Shown piece after piece: positions 35,798 through 46,094 of a stretch of DNA of 64,000 nucleotides; positions within the stretch are counted from its first letter, which is position 1, and each line of letters opens with the position of its first letter. Origin of the DNA: Streptomyces pilosus (lineage in GTDB: Bacteria; Actinomycetota; Actinomycetes; Streptomycetales; Streptomycetaceae); NCBI RefSeq assembly GCF_014649835.1, contig NZ_BMTU01000003.1, positions 248,001 through 312,000 on the forward strand. Direction: 5' to 3'. The translations under genes were made by a program, and so were the position numbers. Under the pieces are notes generated by a model. It had not been told where the DNA came from. It made no database searches and saw only the letters and a program-made list of their open reading frames with translations.

Positions 35798-36828
35798 GCC
35801 GCCACCTCGTCCTTCGCGTCGGTGTCGGTGTCGGTGCCGGCGTCGCGGCCGGTGGCCGGGCCGGCCTCGCGCCCGGTCAGTGCCATGAAGACCTCGTCGA
35901 GACTGGGCTGTCCCAGGGAGAAGTTGTCGACGGTGATCCCGGCCCGGGTCAGCTCGCCGAGTGCCCGTGCCGCCTGCTCGGCGGCGGAGTCGCTCGTCGC
36001 CGCGCTGAGGCGGGCGGTGAGCGCCACCGGGTCGGGTTCCGGCTGCACCTCCGCGACCAGCAGCTCCCGCAGGAGTCGCTCGGCCTCGGGCCGCCGGTCC
36101 GCGTCCCGCAGCCGCAGATGGACGGAGCCGGCGCCGACGGACGCCTTCAGCTCCCCCTTGGTGCCCTCGGCGATCACCCGGCCCCGGTCGATGACGGCGA
36201 TCCTGGACGCCAGCTGGTCGGCCTCGTCCAGGTACTGCGTGGTCAGCAGCACGGTCGTGCCCTGGGCGACGACCGCGCGCACGATGTCCCACACCTGGTT
36301 GCGGCTGCGCGGGTCGAGACCCGTGGTGGGCTCGTCCAGGAACAGCAGGTCGGGGGTGTTGAGGATGGAAGCGGCGATGTCGATGCGGCGTCGCATGCCT
36401 CCGGAGTAGTGCTTGACCTGCTTGCCGGCCGCCTCGGTGAGACCGAAGGCCTCCAGCAGCTGGGCGGCGCGGGTGCGGGCGGTGGGCTTGCGGTGGCCGA
36501 GCAGCCTGGCCAGCAGGATCAGGTTCTCGGTGCCGGTGAGGTCCTCGTCGACGGACGCGTACTGGCCGGTGAGGCTCACCCGGCCGCGTACCTCGTCGGC
36601 CTCGTGGACGACGTCGTGACCGAAGACCCGGGCCTCACCGCCGTCGGGGCGCAGCAGGGTGGCGAGCATCTTCACGGTGGTGGTCTTGCCGGCGCCGTTC
36701 GGTCCGAGGACGCCGTACACCGTGCCGGCCGGCACGGTCAGATCGACGCCGTCGACGGCCCGTGTCTCACCGAAGGTTTTGACCAGGCCCACGGTCTCGA
36801 TCGCCGGGCCGGACGAATGCGTGCTCAT
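35794..36828 (-). CDS. ABC exporter ATP-binding protein (DrrA-like)
   Basis: This ATPase of 344 residues has Walker [11 protein letters not shown] (about residue 43), the signature YSGGMRRRI, Walker [13 protein letters not shown] and the H-loop replaced by [11 protein letters not shown], as in DrrA-type daunorubicin/lipid exporters. After about residue 250 comes the DUF4162 domain ([18 protein letters not shown]). It is the first gene of a two-gene operon with the permease. Its start lies 131 nt from the divergent quinone oxidoreductase gene. Whether it gives drug self-resistance cannot be told here, since no biosynthetic cluster is near. Confidence 0.93.
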   Translation of the reverse strand: MSTHSSGPAIETVGLVKTFGETRAVDGVDLTVPAGTVYGVLGPNGAGKTTTVKMLATLLRPDGGEARVFGHDVVHEADEVRGRVSLTGQYASVDEDLTGTENLILLARLLGHRKPTARTRAAQLLEAFGLTEAAGKQVKHYSGGMRRRIDIAASILNTPDLLFLDEPTTGLDPRSRNQVWDIVRAVVAQGTTVLLTTQYLDEADQLASRIAVIDRGRVIAEGTKGELKASVGAGSVHLRLRDADRRPEAERLLRELLVAEVQPEPDPVALTARLSAATSDSAAEQAARALGELTRAGITVDNFSLGQPSLDEVFMALTGREAGPATGRDAGTDTDTDAKDEVAA

Positions 36829-36959
36829 GCTGGAGGTCCTTCCGCGTGCTCGGGCTACGCAGGGGGAGACTCTTACGGTCGCGCAAACTCATCGGTCCCG
36901 CACACGGATTCCACCGGCGCCACCCGTGGCGCCGGCCTGCCCGGGGGTACCGTCGCCTC

Positions 36960-37943
36960 ATGCATGCGATCACGATTCCCGAACCCGGTGGACCCGAGGC
37001 GCTGGTGTGGGAGGAGGTCCCCGATCCGGTGCCCGGCGAGGGCGAGGTCCTGGTCGAGGTGGTGGCCGGGGCCGTCAACCGGGCCGACATCCTCCAGCGG
37101 CAGGGCTTCTACAACCCCCCGCCCGGCGCGTCCCCCTACCCCGGTCTCGAATGCTCCGGTCGGATCGCCGCGCTGGGCCCCGGGGTGAGCGGCTGGGCCG
37201 TCGGCGACGAGGTCTGCGCGTTGCTCGCGGGCGGCGGTTACGCCGAGAAGGTCGCCGTGCCGGCCGGGCAGTTGCTGCCCGTGCCCGAGGGGATCACCGT
37301 CGACCAGGCGGCGGCGCTCCCGGAGGTCGTCTGCACGGTCTGGTCCAACGTCTTCATGGTGGCCCACCTGCGCCCCGGTGAGACCTTCCTGGTGCACGGC
37401 GGCTCCAGCGGCATCGGCACCATGGCGATCCAGCTGGCCAAGGCCGTCGGCGCGAGGGTCGCGGTCACGGCCGGCACGGCGGAGAAGCTGGAGCGCTGCG
37501 CGGAACTCGGCGCCGACATCCTGATCAACTACCGGGAGCAGGACTTCGTGGCCGAGCTGAGGGAGGCCACCGGCGGGGCGGGCGCGGACGTCATCCTGGA
37601 CAACATGGGCGCCAAGTACCTGGACCGCAACGTCCAGGCCCTCGCGGTCAACGGCCGGCTCGCGATCATCGGCATGCAGGGCGGGGCCAAGGGTGAACTG
37701 AACATCGGCGCGCTGCTCACCAAGCGCGCCGCGATCAGCGCGACCTCGCTGCGGGCCCGGCCGGCCGCGGAGAAGGCGGCGATCGTGGCGGCCGTGCGGG
37801 AGCACGTCTGGCCGCTCGTCGCCACGGGTCGGGTCCGCCCCGTCGTCGACCGCGAGATCCCGATGCTGGAGGCGGCTGCCGCCCACCGGGTCGTGGAGGA
37901 CAGCGGCCACATCGGCAAGGTCCTGCTGGTCACGACGGACTGA
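36960..37943 (+). CDS. Zinc-free quinone oxidoreductase, MDR family
   Basis: This NADPH-dependent reductase of 327 residues resembles quinone oxidoreductase and the TP53I3 (PIG3) subtype. The text GAVNRADILQRQGFYNPPPG is typical of PIG3. The cofactor motif is HGGSSGIGTMAIQLAKA (about 145-161). No zinc-binding cysteines are present. The likely role is two-electron reduction of quinones in the cytoplasm, but substrates vary. ATG at 36960 follows TACCGT (36948-36953) by 6 nt and has no ribosome site, so it is probably leaderless. It is divergent from the ABC exporter genes. Confidence 0.9.
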   Translation: MHAITIPEPGGPEALVWEEVPDPVPGEGEVLVEVVAGAVNRADILQRQGFYNPPPGASPYPGLECSGRIAALGPGVSGWAVGDEVCALLAGGGYAEKVAVPAGQLLPVPEGITVDQAAALPEVVCTVWSNVFMVAHLRPGETFLVHGGSSGIGTMAIQLAKAVGARVAVTAGTAEKLERCAELGADILINYREQDFVAELREATGGAGADVILDNMGAKYLDRNVQALAVNGRLAIIGMQGGAKGELNIGALLTKRAAISATSLRARPAAEKAAIVAAVREHVWPLVATGRVRPVVDREIPMLEAAAAHRVVEDSGHIGKVLLVTTD

Positions 37944-38034
37944 TCCCGGGCCGACGGGCCCGGTCCCCGGCCCGGATCCGTCCCCCGGCCCTCGGCCCAC
38001 ACCCGCTCCCCGACTCCTGGCCCGGATTGGCCGC

Positions 38035-38190
38035 CGGCCCCTGGCCCGGACCCGCTTTTTCGGCCCCTGGCCCGGACCCGCTCTTCGGCCCCTGGCCCGG
38101 ACCCGCTTTTTCGGCCCCCGGCCCAGACCCGCCCTTCGGCCCCCGGCCCGGGCCCCGGTACCGGCCCGGGCCCCGGTACCGGCCCGGACC
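38035..38190. repeat. 26-bp tandem repeat between quinone reductase and surface-protein genes
   Basis: Units of about 26 bp, CCCCTGGCCCGGACCCGC followed by TTTTTCGG or TCTTCGG, are repeated four to five times from 38035 to about 38150. Two copies of an 18-bp GGGCCCCGGTACCGGCCC follow. The 328-nt gap between the convergent genes (37944-38272) holds nothing else clear. The arms can form several hairpins, and the T-runs point towards transcripts from the left. Confidence 0.8.
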
Positions 38191-38272
38191 CGCGGCGCTG
38201 CGAGGCCCGGCGCCGCGCAGCGCCGCGGGGGCCTGCTCGCGCCCGGGTGGGGCACGGCCGTACGGCTGGTGG

Positions 38273-38923
38273 TCAGGCCTGGCGCATGCGCAGGGCGACG
38301 AAGGCGAGTCCCAGGCCGAGGCCGATGAGGACCAGTCCGCTGCCGAGCGGAAGGATCCGCAGGACCGGCTCGGCGCTCGCGGCCGCGTCCGGTGCCACCG
38401 GCGCGGAGGTGGAGGGCGCCGGGACCGCCGCCGGCGACGTGGGCGCCACCGCCGGGCTGTCGACGGGCGCCCGGCGCTCCGCCTCCTCGCGCTCCGGACG
38501 GGACGCGTCCGGGCCGGTGTCATGGCGTCCCCTGCCGTCACGGGCGCCCCCGTCGTGCGCCTCGCCCCGCTTGTCCCGCTCCCGGGGGTCCCCGTCCCGG
38601 GGGTCCCCGGGCGGTTCGTGCCGTCCGGGGCGCTCCCGGCCCTGGTCCGGCCGGTCCTCGGCCCGTGACGGCCGCCCGGTCGGTGACGGCGGGCCCGACG
38701 ACGCGGACGAGGCGGACGGCGAGGACGAGGCGGACGGGACGGAGGGCCGGGGAGCGGACGAGGGGGTGTGGGACACCGGTCCGGCGTCGACCCCCGAGGC
38801 CCTGTACGTCGCGGCCGCCGCCGTCACCGCACGGGCGGGCCCCGCGCCCGGGCCGTACGGCAGCACCGCCGCCCCCGCCGCCAGGACGATCGTCGCCCCC
38901 ACTACACGCAGCCATGGAGTCAC
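38273..38923 (-). CDS. Secreted, membrane-anchored Pro/Ser-rich hypothetical protein
   Basis: I do not recognise this protein of 216 residues. It begins with a signal peptide (VTPWLRVVGATIVLAAGAAV, probably cut after the alanines near residue 30). A long Ser/Pro/Asp/Arg-rich disordered middle follows (about 45-170). It ends with a membrane helix LPLGSGLVLIGLGLGLAFVALRM and a short basic tail. This is the layout of a surface protein held by a C-terminal helix. There is no clear LPxTG or LAxTG motif before the helix, so it is probably not a sortase substrate. GTG at 38923 is preceded by GGGAGG 9 nt upstream. It is divergent from bpa with about 190 nt between. Confidence 0.75.
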   Translation of the reverse strand: MTPWLRVVGATIVLAAGAAVLPYGPGAGPARAVTAAAATYRASGVDAGPVSHTPSSAPRPSVPSASSSPSASSASSGPPSPTGRPSRAEDRPDQGRERPGRHEPPGDPRDGDPRERDKRGEAHDGGARDGRGRHDTGPDASRPEREEAERRAPVDSPAVAPTSPAAVPAPSTSAPVAPDAAASAEPVLRILPLGSGLVLIGLGLGLAFVALRMRQA

Positions 38924-39113
38924 GAGCGTGACCTCCCGCGCCGGCCGGTGCCCGGTCGCACCGTCGGCAAGTTGGGCCGGATGGACGCCCAACAGCCTCG
39001 CACCGCGTACCCGACCCGGCATTCCGGGCGCGTCCGTCGGGTGGACGCCCGGATCGGCCGCCGTCGTCGGGGGCACCCCGATGTCGGCCGCCGGGGTGCG
39101 AGACAATGGCGCC

Positions 39114-39653
39114 ATGGAGATGCCGAGGAACGAACGGTCGCCGGAGAATCCGCAGATCCTGGTCGTCGGCCAGGACGGCATGGCGCTCAGCGGCGGCAGC
39201 GGAGACGAGGACTCCCGCGAGACCCCGGTGACGGAGCAGGTGGAGCAGCCGGCGAAGGTCATGCGGATCGGCAGCATGATCAAGCAGCTGCTGGAGGAGG
39301 TGCGAGCGGCTCCTCTGGACGAGGCCAGCCGGGCCCGGCTCAAGGAGATCCACTCGAGCTCGGTGAAGGAGCTGGAGGACGGTCTGGCCCCCGAGCTGGT
39401 CGAGGAGCTGGAGCGGATCTCGCTGCCCTTCACGGACGACGCGACACCCACCGACGCCGAACTGCGCATCGCGCAGGCCCAGCTGGTGGGCTGGCTGGAG
39501 GGCCTCTTCCACGGCATCCAGACCACGCTGTTCGCCCAGCAGATGGCGGCGCGCGCCCAGCTGGAGCAGATGCGCCGCGCGCTTCCGCCCGGTGTCGGCG
39601 ACGGCCCGGAGGAGCCGCACCTGGGCGGCCGCTCGGGCGGCCCGTACCTGTAA
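39114..39653 (+). CDS. bpa: Bacterial proteasome activator (Bpa) family protein
   Basis: This helical protein of 179 residues from the DUF2587 family forms a dodecameric ring that opens the 20S proteasome gate without ATP. The core (about 45-160) holds VMRIGSMIKQLLEEVRAAPLDEASRARL and LVGWLEGLFHGIQTTLFAQQMAARAQLEQ, and the C-terminus ends GPYL. In mycobacteria the homologue (Rv3780) ends GQYL and docks into the proteasome through it. A conserved end here supports the same role. ATG at 39114 follows GACAAT (39102-39107) by 6 nt with no ribosome site, so leaderless expression is likely. No prcA/prcB is near. Confidence 0.92.
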   Translation: MEMPRNERSPENPQILVVGQDGMALSGGSGDEDSRETPVTEQVEQPAKVMRIGSMIKQLLEEVRAAPLDEASRARLKEIHSSSVKELEDGLAPELVEELERISLPFTDDATPTDAELRIAQAQLVGWLEGLFHGIQTTLFAQQMAARAQLEQMRRALPPGVGDGPEEPHLGGRSGGPYL

Positions 39654-39690
39654 CCGTCCCTGTCCCTGCCCGAACGATCCGAACGATCCG

Positions 39691-39721
39691 AAGGGGCCCG
39701 GCATCCGATGCCGGGCCCCTT
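39691..39721. terminator. Terminator between bpa and kinase gene
   Basis: AAGGGGCCCGGCATC and its complement form a perfect stem of about 14 bp with a short loop between two convergent genes. It can act in both directions. Confidence 0.85.
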
Positions 39722-39758
39722 CGCCGTGCTGCCGCGTGCTGCCGCGTACCGCCGCGGG

Positions 39759-41408
39759 TCAGGAGGGCGGGTTGCCCGTCGAGACCTTGAGGGTGATCTC
39801 CGGCATGTCCTCGGGGTCGACGTCGGTGCCGGCCGGCGGGAACTGCTCGCGGACCGAACCCTCGCCGTAGGTGTTCTCGTCCACCTCGAGGATCTTGAAG
39901 TCGCCCCAGCCGGCGGCCTGGAGACACTCCCTGACCGAACCGATGTACTTGAACTTGAAGTTGGGCAGCCGGATCTTGTCGGGGTCGTTGTACGACTCCT
40001 GCGGCTCCTCGCACTCCTCCGCGTCGATCTTCTTCGACGTGTCGGGCCCCCGGTAGCCCTCTGCCTTGGTCGCCGAGGCCGACGCCGAGGCGCTGGTGTC
40101 CCCGCCGCCCTGCGGGTCCTTGTCGCCGCCGTTCATCAGCAGGGCCGTCACCAGGCCGCCGACGGCCAGCACGGACACGGCGATCGAACCGATGATCACC
40201 GGCTTGTTCCGTCCGCCGCCGCCGGCACCGGAGCCCGAGGACTGCGGGGTGATGTTGTACGGCGGCGGGGTCGACGCGCCCTGCTGCGCGTACGGCGCCG
40301 GGGAGGGCGTCGGGTAGCCGCCGTGCTGCGGGTAGCCGTACGCCGGGGAGGGCGTGGAGGGGGCCGCCGGCGTCCCGTACGGGTTCGGCTGCTGGGGCGG
40401 CTGGTAGGGCGTCTGGACGTTGCCCGTGGGGGCCGGGGTCGCCTGGTCGACCGGCGGGAAGACCGCGGAGCCGACGCCCGCGCCGCTCTGCGCCTGGGCG
40501 CCCGGCACGATGCTCGGCGGGGCCGCCCGGAAGGACTGCGCCACCCGCAGGCACTCCCCGCGCATCGCCTCCGCGCTGGGGAAGCGCTCGTTGGGGTTCT
40601 TCTTCAGCGCACGGGCGATCAGCGCGTCCACGGCCGGCGGCAGCGAGCGGTTGATCGAGGAGGCGGTCGGCGGTTCCTCCTGGACGTGCGCGTACGCGAT
40701 GGCCAGCGGCGAGTCCGCCTCGAACGGCAGCCGCCCGGTGACCAGCTGGAACAGCATGATGCCGACCGAGTACAGGTCCGAGCGCGCGTCGACGCCCCGC
40801 CCGAGGGCCTGCTCCGGGGAGAGGTACTGGGGGGTGCCGACGACCATGCCGGTCTGCGTCATCGAGGTGACACCCGACTGCATGGCGCGGGCGATGCCGA
40901 AGTCCATCACCTTGACCACGCCGCGCTTGGTCATCATCACGTTGCCCGGCTTGATGTCCCGGTGGACCAGGCCCATCTCGTGGCTGATCTCCAGCGCCGC
41001 CAGCACGTCCGCGGTGATCTTCAGCGCCTTGTCGGCGGGCATCGCGCCCTGCTGCCGGACGTCCTCGTCGAGCACGGAGCCCAGCGGGCGGCCCTCGACG
41101 TACTCCATGACGATGTACGGCGTCGTCATGCCGTCCACGTCGTCCTCGCCGGTGTCGAAGACCGAGACGATGTTGGTGTGCGTGAGCTTCGCCACGGACT
41201 GGGCCTCGCGGCGGAAGCGCTCACGGAACGCCTGCTCCCTGCCGAGTTCCGTGTGCAACGTCTTGATCGCGACCTGACGGTCCAGCACGCTGTCGTAGGC
41301 GAGGTGCACCGACGCCATGCCGCCCTGGCCGAGCAGGTCCCGCAGTTGGTAACGGCCACCGGCGAGAGCCCGCCCCGCGTACTGGCCCCGTGCGCCGTCC
41401 TGGCTCAT
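39759..41408 (-). CDS. Ser/Thr protein kinase with single PASTA domain
   Basis: This transmembrane kinase has 549 residues. The kinase domain (about 18-280) has the glycine loop GQGGMASVH, Lys in VAIKTLHTE, HRDIKPGN and DFGIARAM. A Pro/Gly/Tyr-rich linker follows (about 310-395). The membrane helix is VIIGSIAVSVLAVGGLVTALLM. The outer part ends with one PASTA-like domain (LPNFKFKYIGSVRECLQAAG and FPPAGTDVDPEDMPEITLKV). It thus differs from PknB (four PASTA repeats). It stands back to back with another kinase gene at 41755, and the two share a 346-nt control region. The activating signal is unknown. It probably forms part of the cell-envelope signalling network. Confidence 0.93.
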   Translation of the reverse strand: MSQDGARGQYAGRALAGGRYQLRDLLGQGGMASVHLAYDSVLDRQVAIKTLHTELGREQAFRERFRREAQSVAKLTHTNIVSVFDTGEDDVDGMTTPYIVMEYVEGRPLGSVLDEDVRQQGAMPADKALKITADVLAALEISHEMGLVHRDIKPGNVMMTKRGVVKVMDFGIARAMQSGVTSMTQTGMVVGTPQYLSPEQALGRGVDARSDLYSVGIMLFQLVTGRLPFEADSPLAIAYAHVQEEPPTASSINRSLPPAVDALIARALKKNPNERFPSAEAMRGECLRVAQSFRAAPPSIVPGAQAQSGAGVGSAVFPPVDQATPAPTGNVQTPYQPPQQPNPYGTPAAPSTPSPAYGYPQHGGYPTPSPAPYAQQGASTPPPYNITPQSSGSGAGGGGRNKPVIIGSIAVSVLAVGGLVTALLMNGGDKDPQGGGDTSASASASATKAEGYRGPDTSKKIDAEECEEPQESYNDPDKIRLPNFKFKYIGSVRECLQAAGWGDFKILEVDENTYGEGSVREQFPPAGTDVDPEDMPEITLKVSTGNPPS

Positions 41409-41754
41409 GTTCCGCGTCCCCCGTAGCCTCTCCGGCGCCGCCGTCGGTGACTGTTCGTCGTAGATCGAAAGTGCTATTCCCGGCCAAGTCTGCCCCAGGC
41501 CACTGACACGTCAAGCGTGGTGCCCGATCCGTGACCGTACGCGAAAGAAGCGTCGCGGAAGCGTTACAGGGGTCGTACTGCCGGTGCACGGAATTTGCAC
41601 GACAGTACGGAGTGCGGGTTTCATGGCCGGTCCGTCTCGTGCCGGCCCCGGCAGCCCGTCTCGGACCGGAGCCTCGTGCGAAGGCTGTAGCGTGGGCCGA
41701 CGGAGACCGTGACAACACCGCGCGCACCGCGGGCAGAAACGACGGCGAGGACTG
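41409..41754. other. Divergent control region of two kinase genes
   Basis: These 346 bases hold no gene I can support and must contain both kinase promoters. The clearest structure is the inverted repeat at 41574-41609. Two more AT-rich stretches, GATCGAAAGTGCTATTCCC near 41463 and ACGCGAAAGAAGCG near 41540, may be promoter parts, but I cannot assign them. Confidence 0.55.
41574..41609. promoter_or_regulatory. Nested inverted repeat upstream of kinase gene
   Basis: CGTACTG (41574-41580) is matched by CAGTACG (41603-41609). Inside them GTGC (41584-41587) is matched by GCAC (41597-41600). It may be an operator or an RNA hairpin; no known family consensus fits. Confidence 0.5.
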
Positions 41755-43392
<1,638 letters not shown>

Positions 43393-43884
43393 CCGTCCCG
43401 GCCGCGACCCGGGCGACGTGCCCGGCGACGCGCCCGCTGCCCCGGGGCTGACCTGCCCCGGGCCCGGCGGCGCCCCCCTCTCCACGGGCACCCGGACGCC
43501 CGCATCGGGCACCCCGTGACGCCCGGCATCGGGCACCCCGTGACGCCCGGCGTGGCACGCCGTGCCGTCAGCGAAGTCGGCTCTTCCCGTCCCCGGGGTG
43601 GCCGGGATAACGTGCCGTTGCTCCGGCCTCCTGCAAGGCTGTGACCAGCGCGCTCTCACCGCCTTCCGGATTTACTTGGAAATCCAAGCAAAAACGCAGG
43701 TCAAGAGGGGTTTCACAGAAATGTGGAGCACTGGGTAACGTGCCTGTTGCAGGGCGCTCGCCGGGGCACCTGTCACGCCTGTTCCCGGCCGAGTGGCACC
43801 CACCCCGTGCCCGGTGGTCGAGTAACAGGTGAGCCGCACTGGCCCACCGGCAACCCCGGGGGCCGGACCGACGGAGGAGCACAC
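43393..43884. other. Intergenic region before second bkd operon
   Basis: These 492 bases contain no gene I can support. The centre (43669-43740) is unusually AT-rich and holds the palindrome listed at 43675. A promoter is possible: -35-like TTCACA (43712-43717) and -10-like TAACGT (43736-43741), 18 bp apart. A GTTTCACAGAAATG stretch here resembles parS only partly. Confidence 0.55.
43675..43688. promoter_or_regulatory. Palindrome CTTGGA-AA-TCCAAG, possible operator of second bkd operon
   Basis: A perfect 6-bp inverted repeat with a 2-nt centre lies just before a possible promoter and 197 nt before the operon start. It matches no operator I know by name; BkdR or another regulator may bind it. 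Confidence 0.5.
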
Positions 43885-45090
43885 GTGACCGTGGAGAGCA
43901 CTGCCGCGCGCACACCGCGACGCAGCGCCGGAAGCAAGGCCGGCACCACCGGCACCAAGCGCACCACCAGCACCACCAAGAAGGCCGCCGGCGCCGGGAG
44001 GAGCGCCGAGCCCGCCCTCGTCCAGCTGCTGACGCCGGAGGGCAAGCGCGTCAAGAACGCCGAGTTCGACAAGTACGTCGCCGACATCACCGCCGACGAC
44101 CTGCGCGGCCTGTACCGCGACATGGTGCTCACCCGCCGCTTCGACGCCGAGGCCACCTCCCTGCAGCGCCAGGGCGAGCTGGGTCTGTGGGCGTCGCTGC
44201 TCGGGCAGGAGGCGGCGCAGATCGGCTCCGGCCGGGCGCTGCGCGACGACGACTACGTCTTCCCCACCTACCGTGAGCACGGCGTCGCGTGGTGCCGCGG
44301 GGTGGACCCGACCAACCTGCTCGGCATGTTCCGCGGGGTGAACAACGGCGGCTGGGACCCCAGCGGTAACAACTTCCACCTGTACACGATCGTCATCGGC
44401 TCCCAGACGCTGCACGCCACGGGTTACGCGATGGGCATCACCAAGGACGGCGCGGACAGCGCCGTCATCGCGTACTTCGGCGACGGCGCCTCCAGCCAGG
44501 GCGACGTGGCCGAGGCCTTCACCTTCTCCGCGGTCTACAACGCACCGGTCGTGTTCTTCTGCCAGAACAACCAGTGGGCGATCTCCGAGCCGACCGAGAA
44601 GCAGTCCCGGGTGCCGCTCTACCAGCGCGCGCAGGGCTTCGGCTTCCCGGGCGTCCGCGTGGACGGCAACGACGTGCTGGCGAACCTGGCCGTCACCAAG
44701 TGGGCGCTGGAGCGGGCCCGCGCGGGTGAGGGACCGACGCTGGTCGAGGCGTTCACGTACCGCATGGGCGCGCACACCACCTCCGACGACCCCACCCGCT
44801 ACCGGGGTGACGAGGAGCGTCTGGCCTGGGAGGCGAAGGACCCGATCCTGCGCCTGCGCCGCTACCTCGAGTCCTCGAACCACGCCGACGAGGCGTTCTT
44901 CGCGGAACTGGAAGCGGAGAACGAGGCGTTGGGCAGGCGGGTGCGTGAGGCGGTCCGCGCCATGCCGGACCCGGACCACTTCGCCATCTTCGAGAACGTG
45001 TACGCGGACGGGCACGCGCTCGTGGACGAGGAGCGGGCACAGTTCGCCGCCTACCAGGCGTCGTTCGCGGACGAAGACGGGGGTAAGTGA
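43885..45090 (+). CDS. Branched-chain 2-oxoacid dehydrogenase E1 alpha (second copy)
   Basis: This ThDP-dependent E1 alpha has 401 residues. The first 45 residues are a Lys/Thr-rich extension (KRTTSTTKKAAGAGR) not present in the first copy. The ThDP motif GDGASSQGDVAEAFTF ends at QNNQWAIS. TYREHGVAWCRGVDP and DDPTRYRGDEER are family marks. GTG at 43885 follows GGAGGA by 6 nt. The operon resembles S. avermitilis bkdFGH, which lies about 12 kb from bkdABC, and the distance here (12.7 kb) agrees. Both copies are intact, so one may serve catabolism and the other fatty-acid starter supply. Confidence 0.93.
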   Translation: MTVESTAARTPRRSAGSKAGTTGTKRTTSTTKKAAGAGRSAEPALVQLLTPEGKRVKNAEFDKYVADITADDLRGLYRDMVLTRRFDAEATSLQRQGELGLWASLLGQEAAQIGSGRALRDDDYVFPTYREHGVAWCRGVDPTNLLGMFRGVNNGGWDPSGNNFHLYTIVIGSQTLHATGYAMGITKDGADSAVIAYFGDGASSQGDVAEAFTFSAVYNAPVVFFCQNNQWAISEPTEKQSRVPLYQRAQGFGFPGVRVDGNDVLANLAVTKWALERARAGEGPTLVEAFTYRMGAHTTSDDPTRYRGDEERLAWEAKDPILRLRRYLESSNHADEAFFAELEAENEALGRRVREAVRAMPDPDHFAIFENVYADGHALVDEERAQFAAYQASFADEDGGK

Positions 45091-45091
45091 C

Positions 45092-46084
45092 ATGGCGGAG
45101 ACCGTGACATCCAAGAACATGGCCCTGGCCAAGGCGGTCAACGAGTCGCTGCGGCACGCCCTGGAGACGGACCCGAAGGTCCTCGTCATGGGCGAGGACG
45201 TCGGCAAGCTCGGCGGCGTGTTCCGGGTGACGGACGGCCTGCAGAAGGACTTCGGCGAGAGCCGCGTCATCGACACCCCGCTCGCCGAGTCGGGCATCGT
45301 CGGGACCGCGATCGGCCTGGCGCTGCGCGGCTACCGGCCGGTGGTGGAGATCCAGTTCGACGGTTTCGTCTTCCCGGCGTACGACCAGATCGTCACCCAG
45401 CTCGCGAAGATGCACGCCCGCGCGCTGGGCAAGGTAAAGATGCCGGTCGTCGTGCGCATCCCCTACGGCGGCGGCATCGGCGCGGTCGAGCACCACTCGG
45501 AGTCCCCGGAGTCGCTGTTCGCGCACGTGGCCGGTCTGAAGATCGTGTCGCCGTCGAACGCGTCCGACGCGTACTGGATGATGCAGCAGGCCATCCAGAG
45601 CGACGACCCGGTGATCTTCTTCGAGCCGAAGCGGCGCTACTGGGACAAGGGCGAGGTCGACACCGAGGCGATCCCGGGCCCGCTGCACAGGGCGAGGACC
45701 GTCCGCGAGGGCACGGACCTGACCCTGGTCGCGTACGGCCCGATGGTGAAGCTGTGCCAGGAGGTCGCCGAGGCGGCCGCAGAGGAGGGCCGCTCCCTGG
45801 AGGTGCTGGACCTGCGCTCGGTCTCCCCGCTGGACTTCGACTCGATCCAGGCGTCGGTGGAGAAGACGCGCCGTCTGGTCGTGGTGCACGAGGCGCCGGT
45901 GTTCTTCGGCGCGGGCGCGGAGATCGCGGCGCGGATCACGGAGCGCTGCTTCTACCACCTGGAGGCCCCGGTGCTGCGGGTGGGCGGCTACCACGCCCCG
46001 TACCCGCCGGCCCGTCTGGAGGAGTCCTACCTCCCGGACCTGGACCGGGTGCTCGATGCCGTCGACCGCTCGCTGGCGTACTGA
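45092..46084 (+). CDS. Branched-chain 2-oxoacid dehydrogenase E1 beta (second copy)
   Basis: This E1 beta subunit of 330 residues is clearly related to the first copy at 28792: VMGEDVGKLGGVFRVT, DTPLAESGIVGTAIGLA and PYGGGIGAVEHHSESPES match almost word for word. ATG at 45092 stands 1 nt after the E1 alpha stop. GGGGG stands near -12. It is part of the second E1-E2 operon. Confidence 0.95.
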   Translation: MAETVTSKNMALAKAVNESLRHALETDPKVLVMGEDVGKLGGVFRVTDGLQKDFGESRVIDTPLAESGIVGTAIGLALRGYRPVVEIQFDGFVFPAYDQIVTQLAKMHARALGKVKMPVVVRIPYGGGIGAVEHHSESPESLFAHVAGLKIVSPSNASDAYWMMQQAIQSDDPVIFFEPKRRYWDKGEVDTEAIPGPLHRARTVREGTDLTLVAYGPMVKLCQEVAEAAAEEGRSLEVLDLRSVSPLDFDSIQASVEKTRRLVVVHEAPVFFGAGAEIAARITERCFYHLEAPVLRVGGYHAPYPPARLEESYLPDLDRVLDAVDRSLAY

Positions 46085-46094
46085 GGAGAGGGTC

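Noticed and set aside
43709..43722. A third parS-like sequence (GTTTCACAGAAATG)
   Set aside because: Only the left half matches GTTTCACGTGAAAC. The palindrome is broken, so ParB binding is unlikely.
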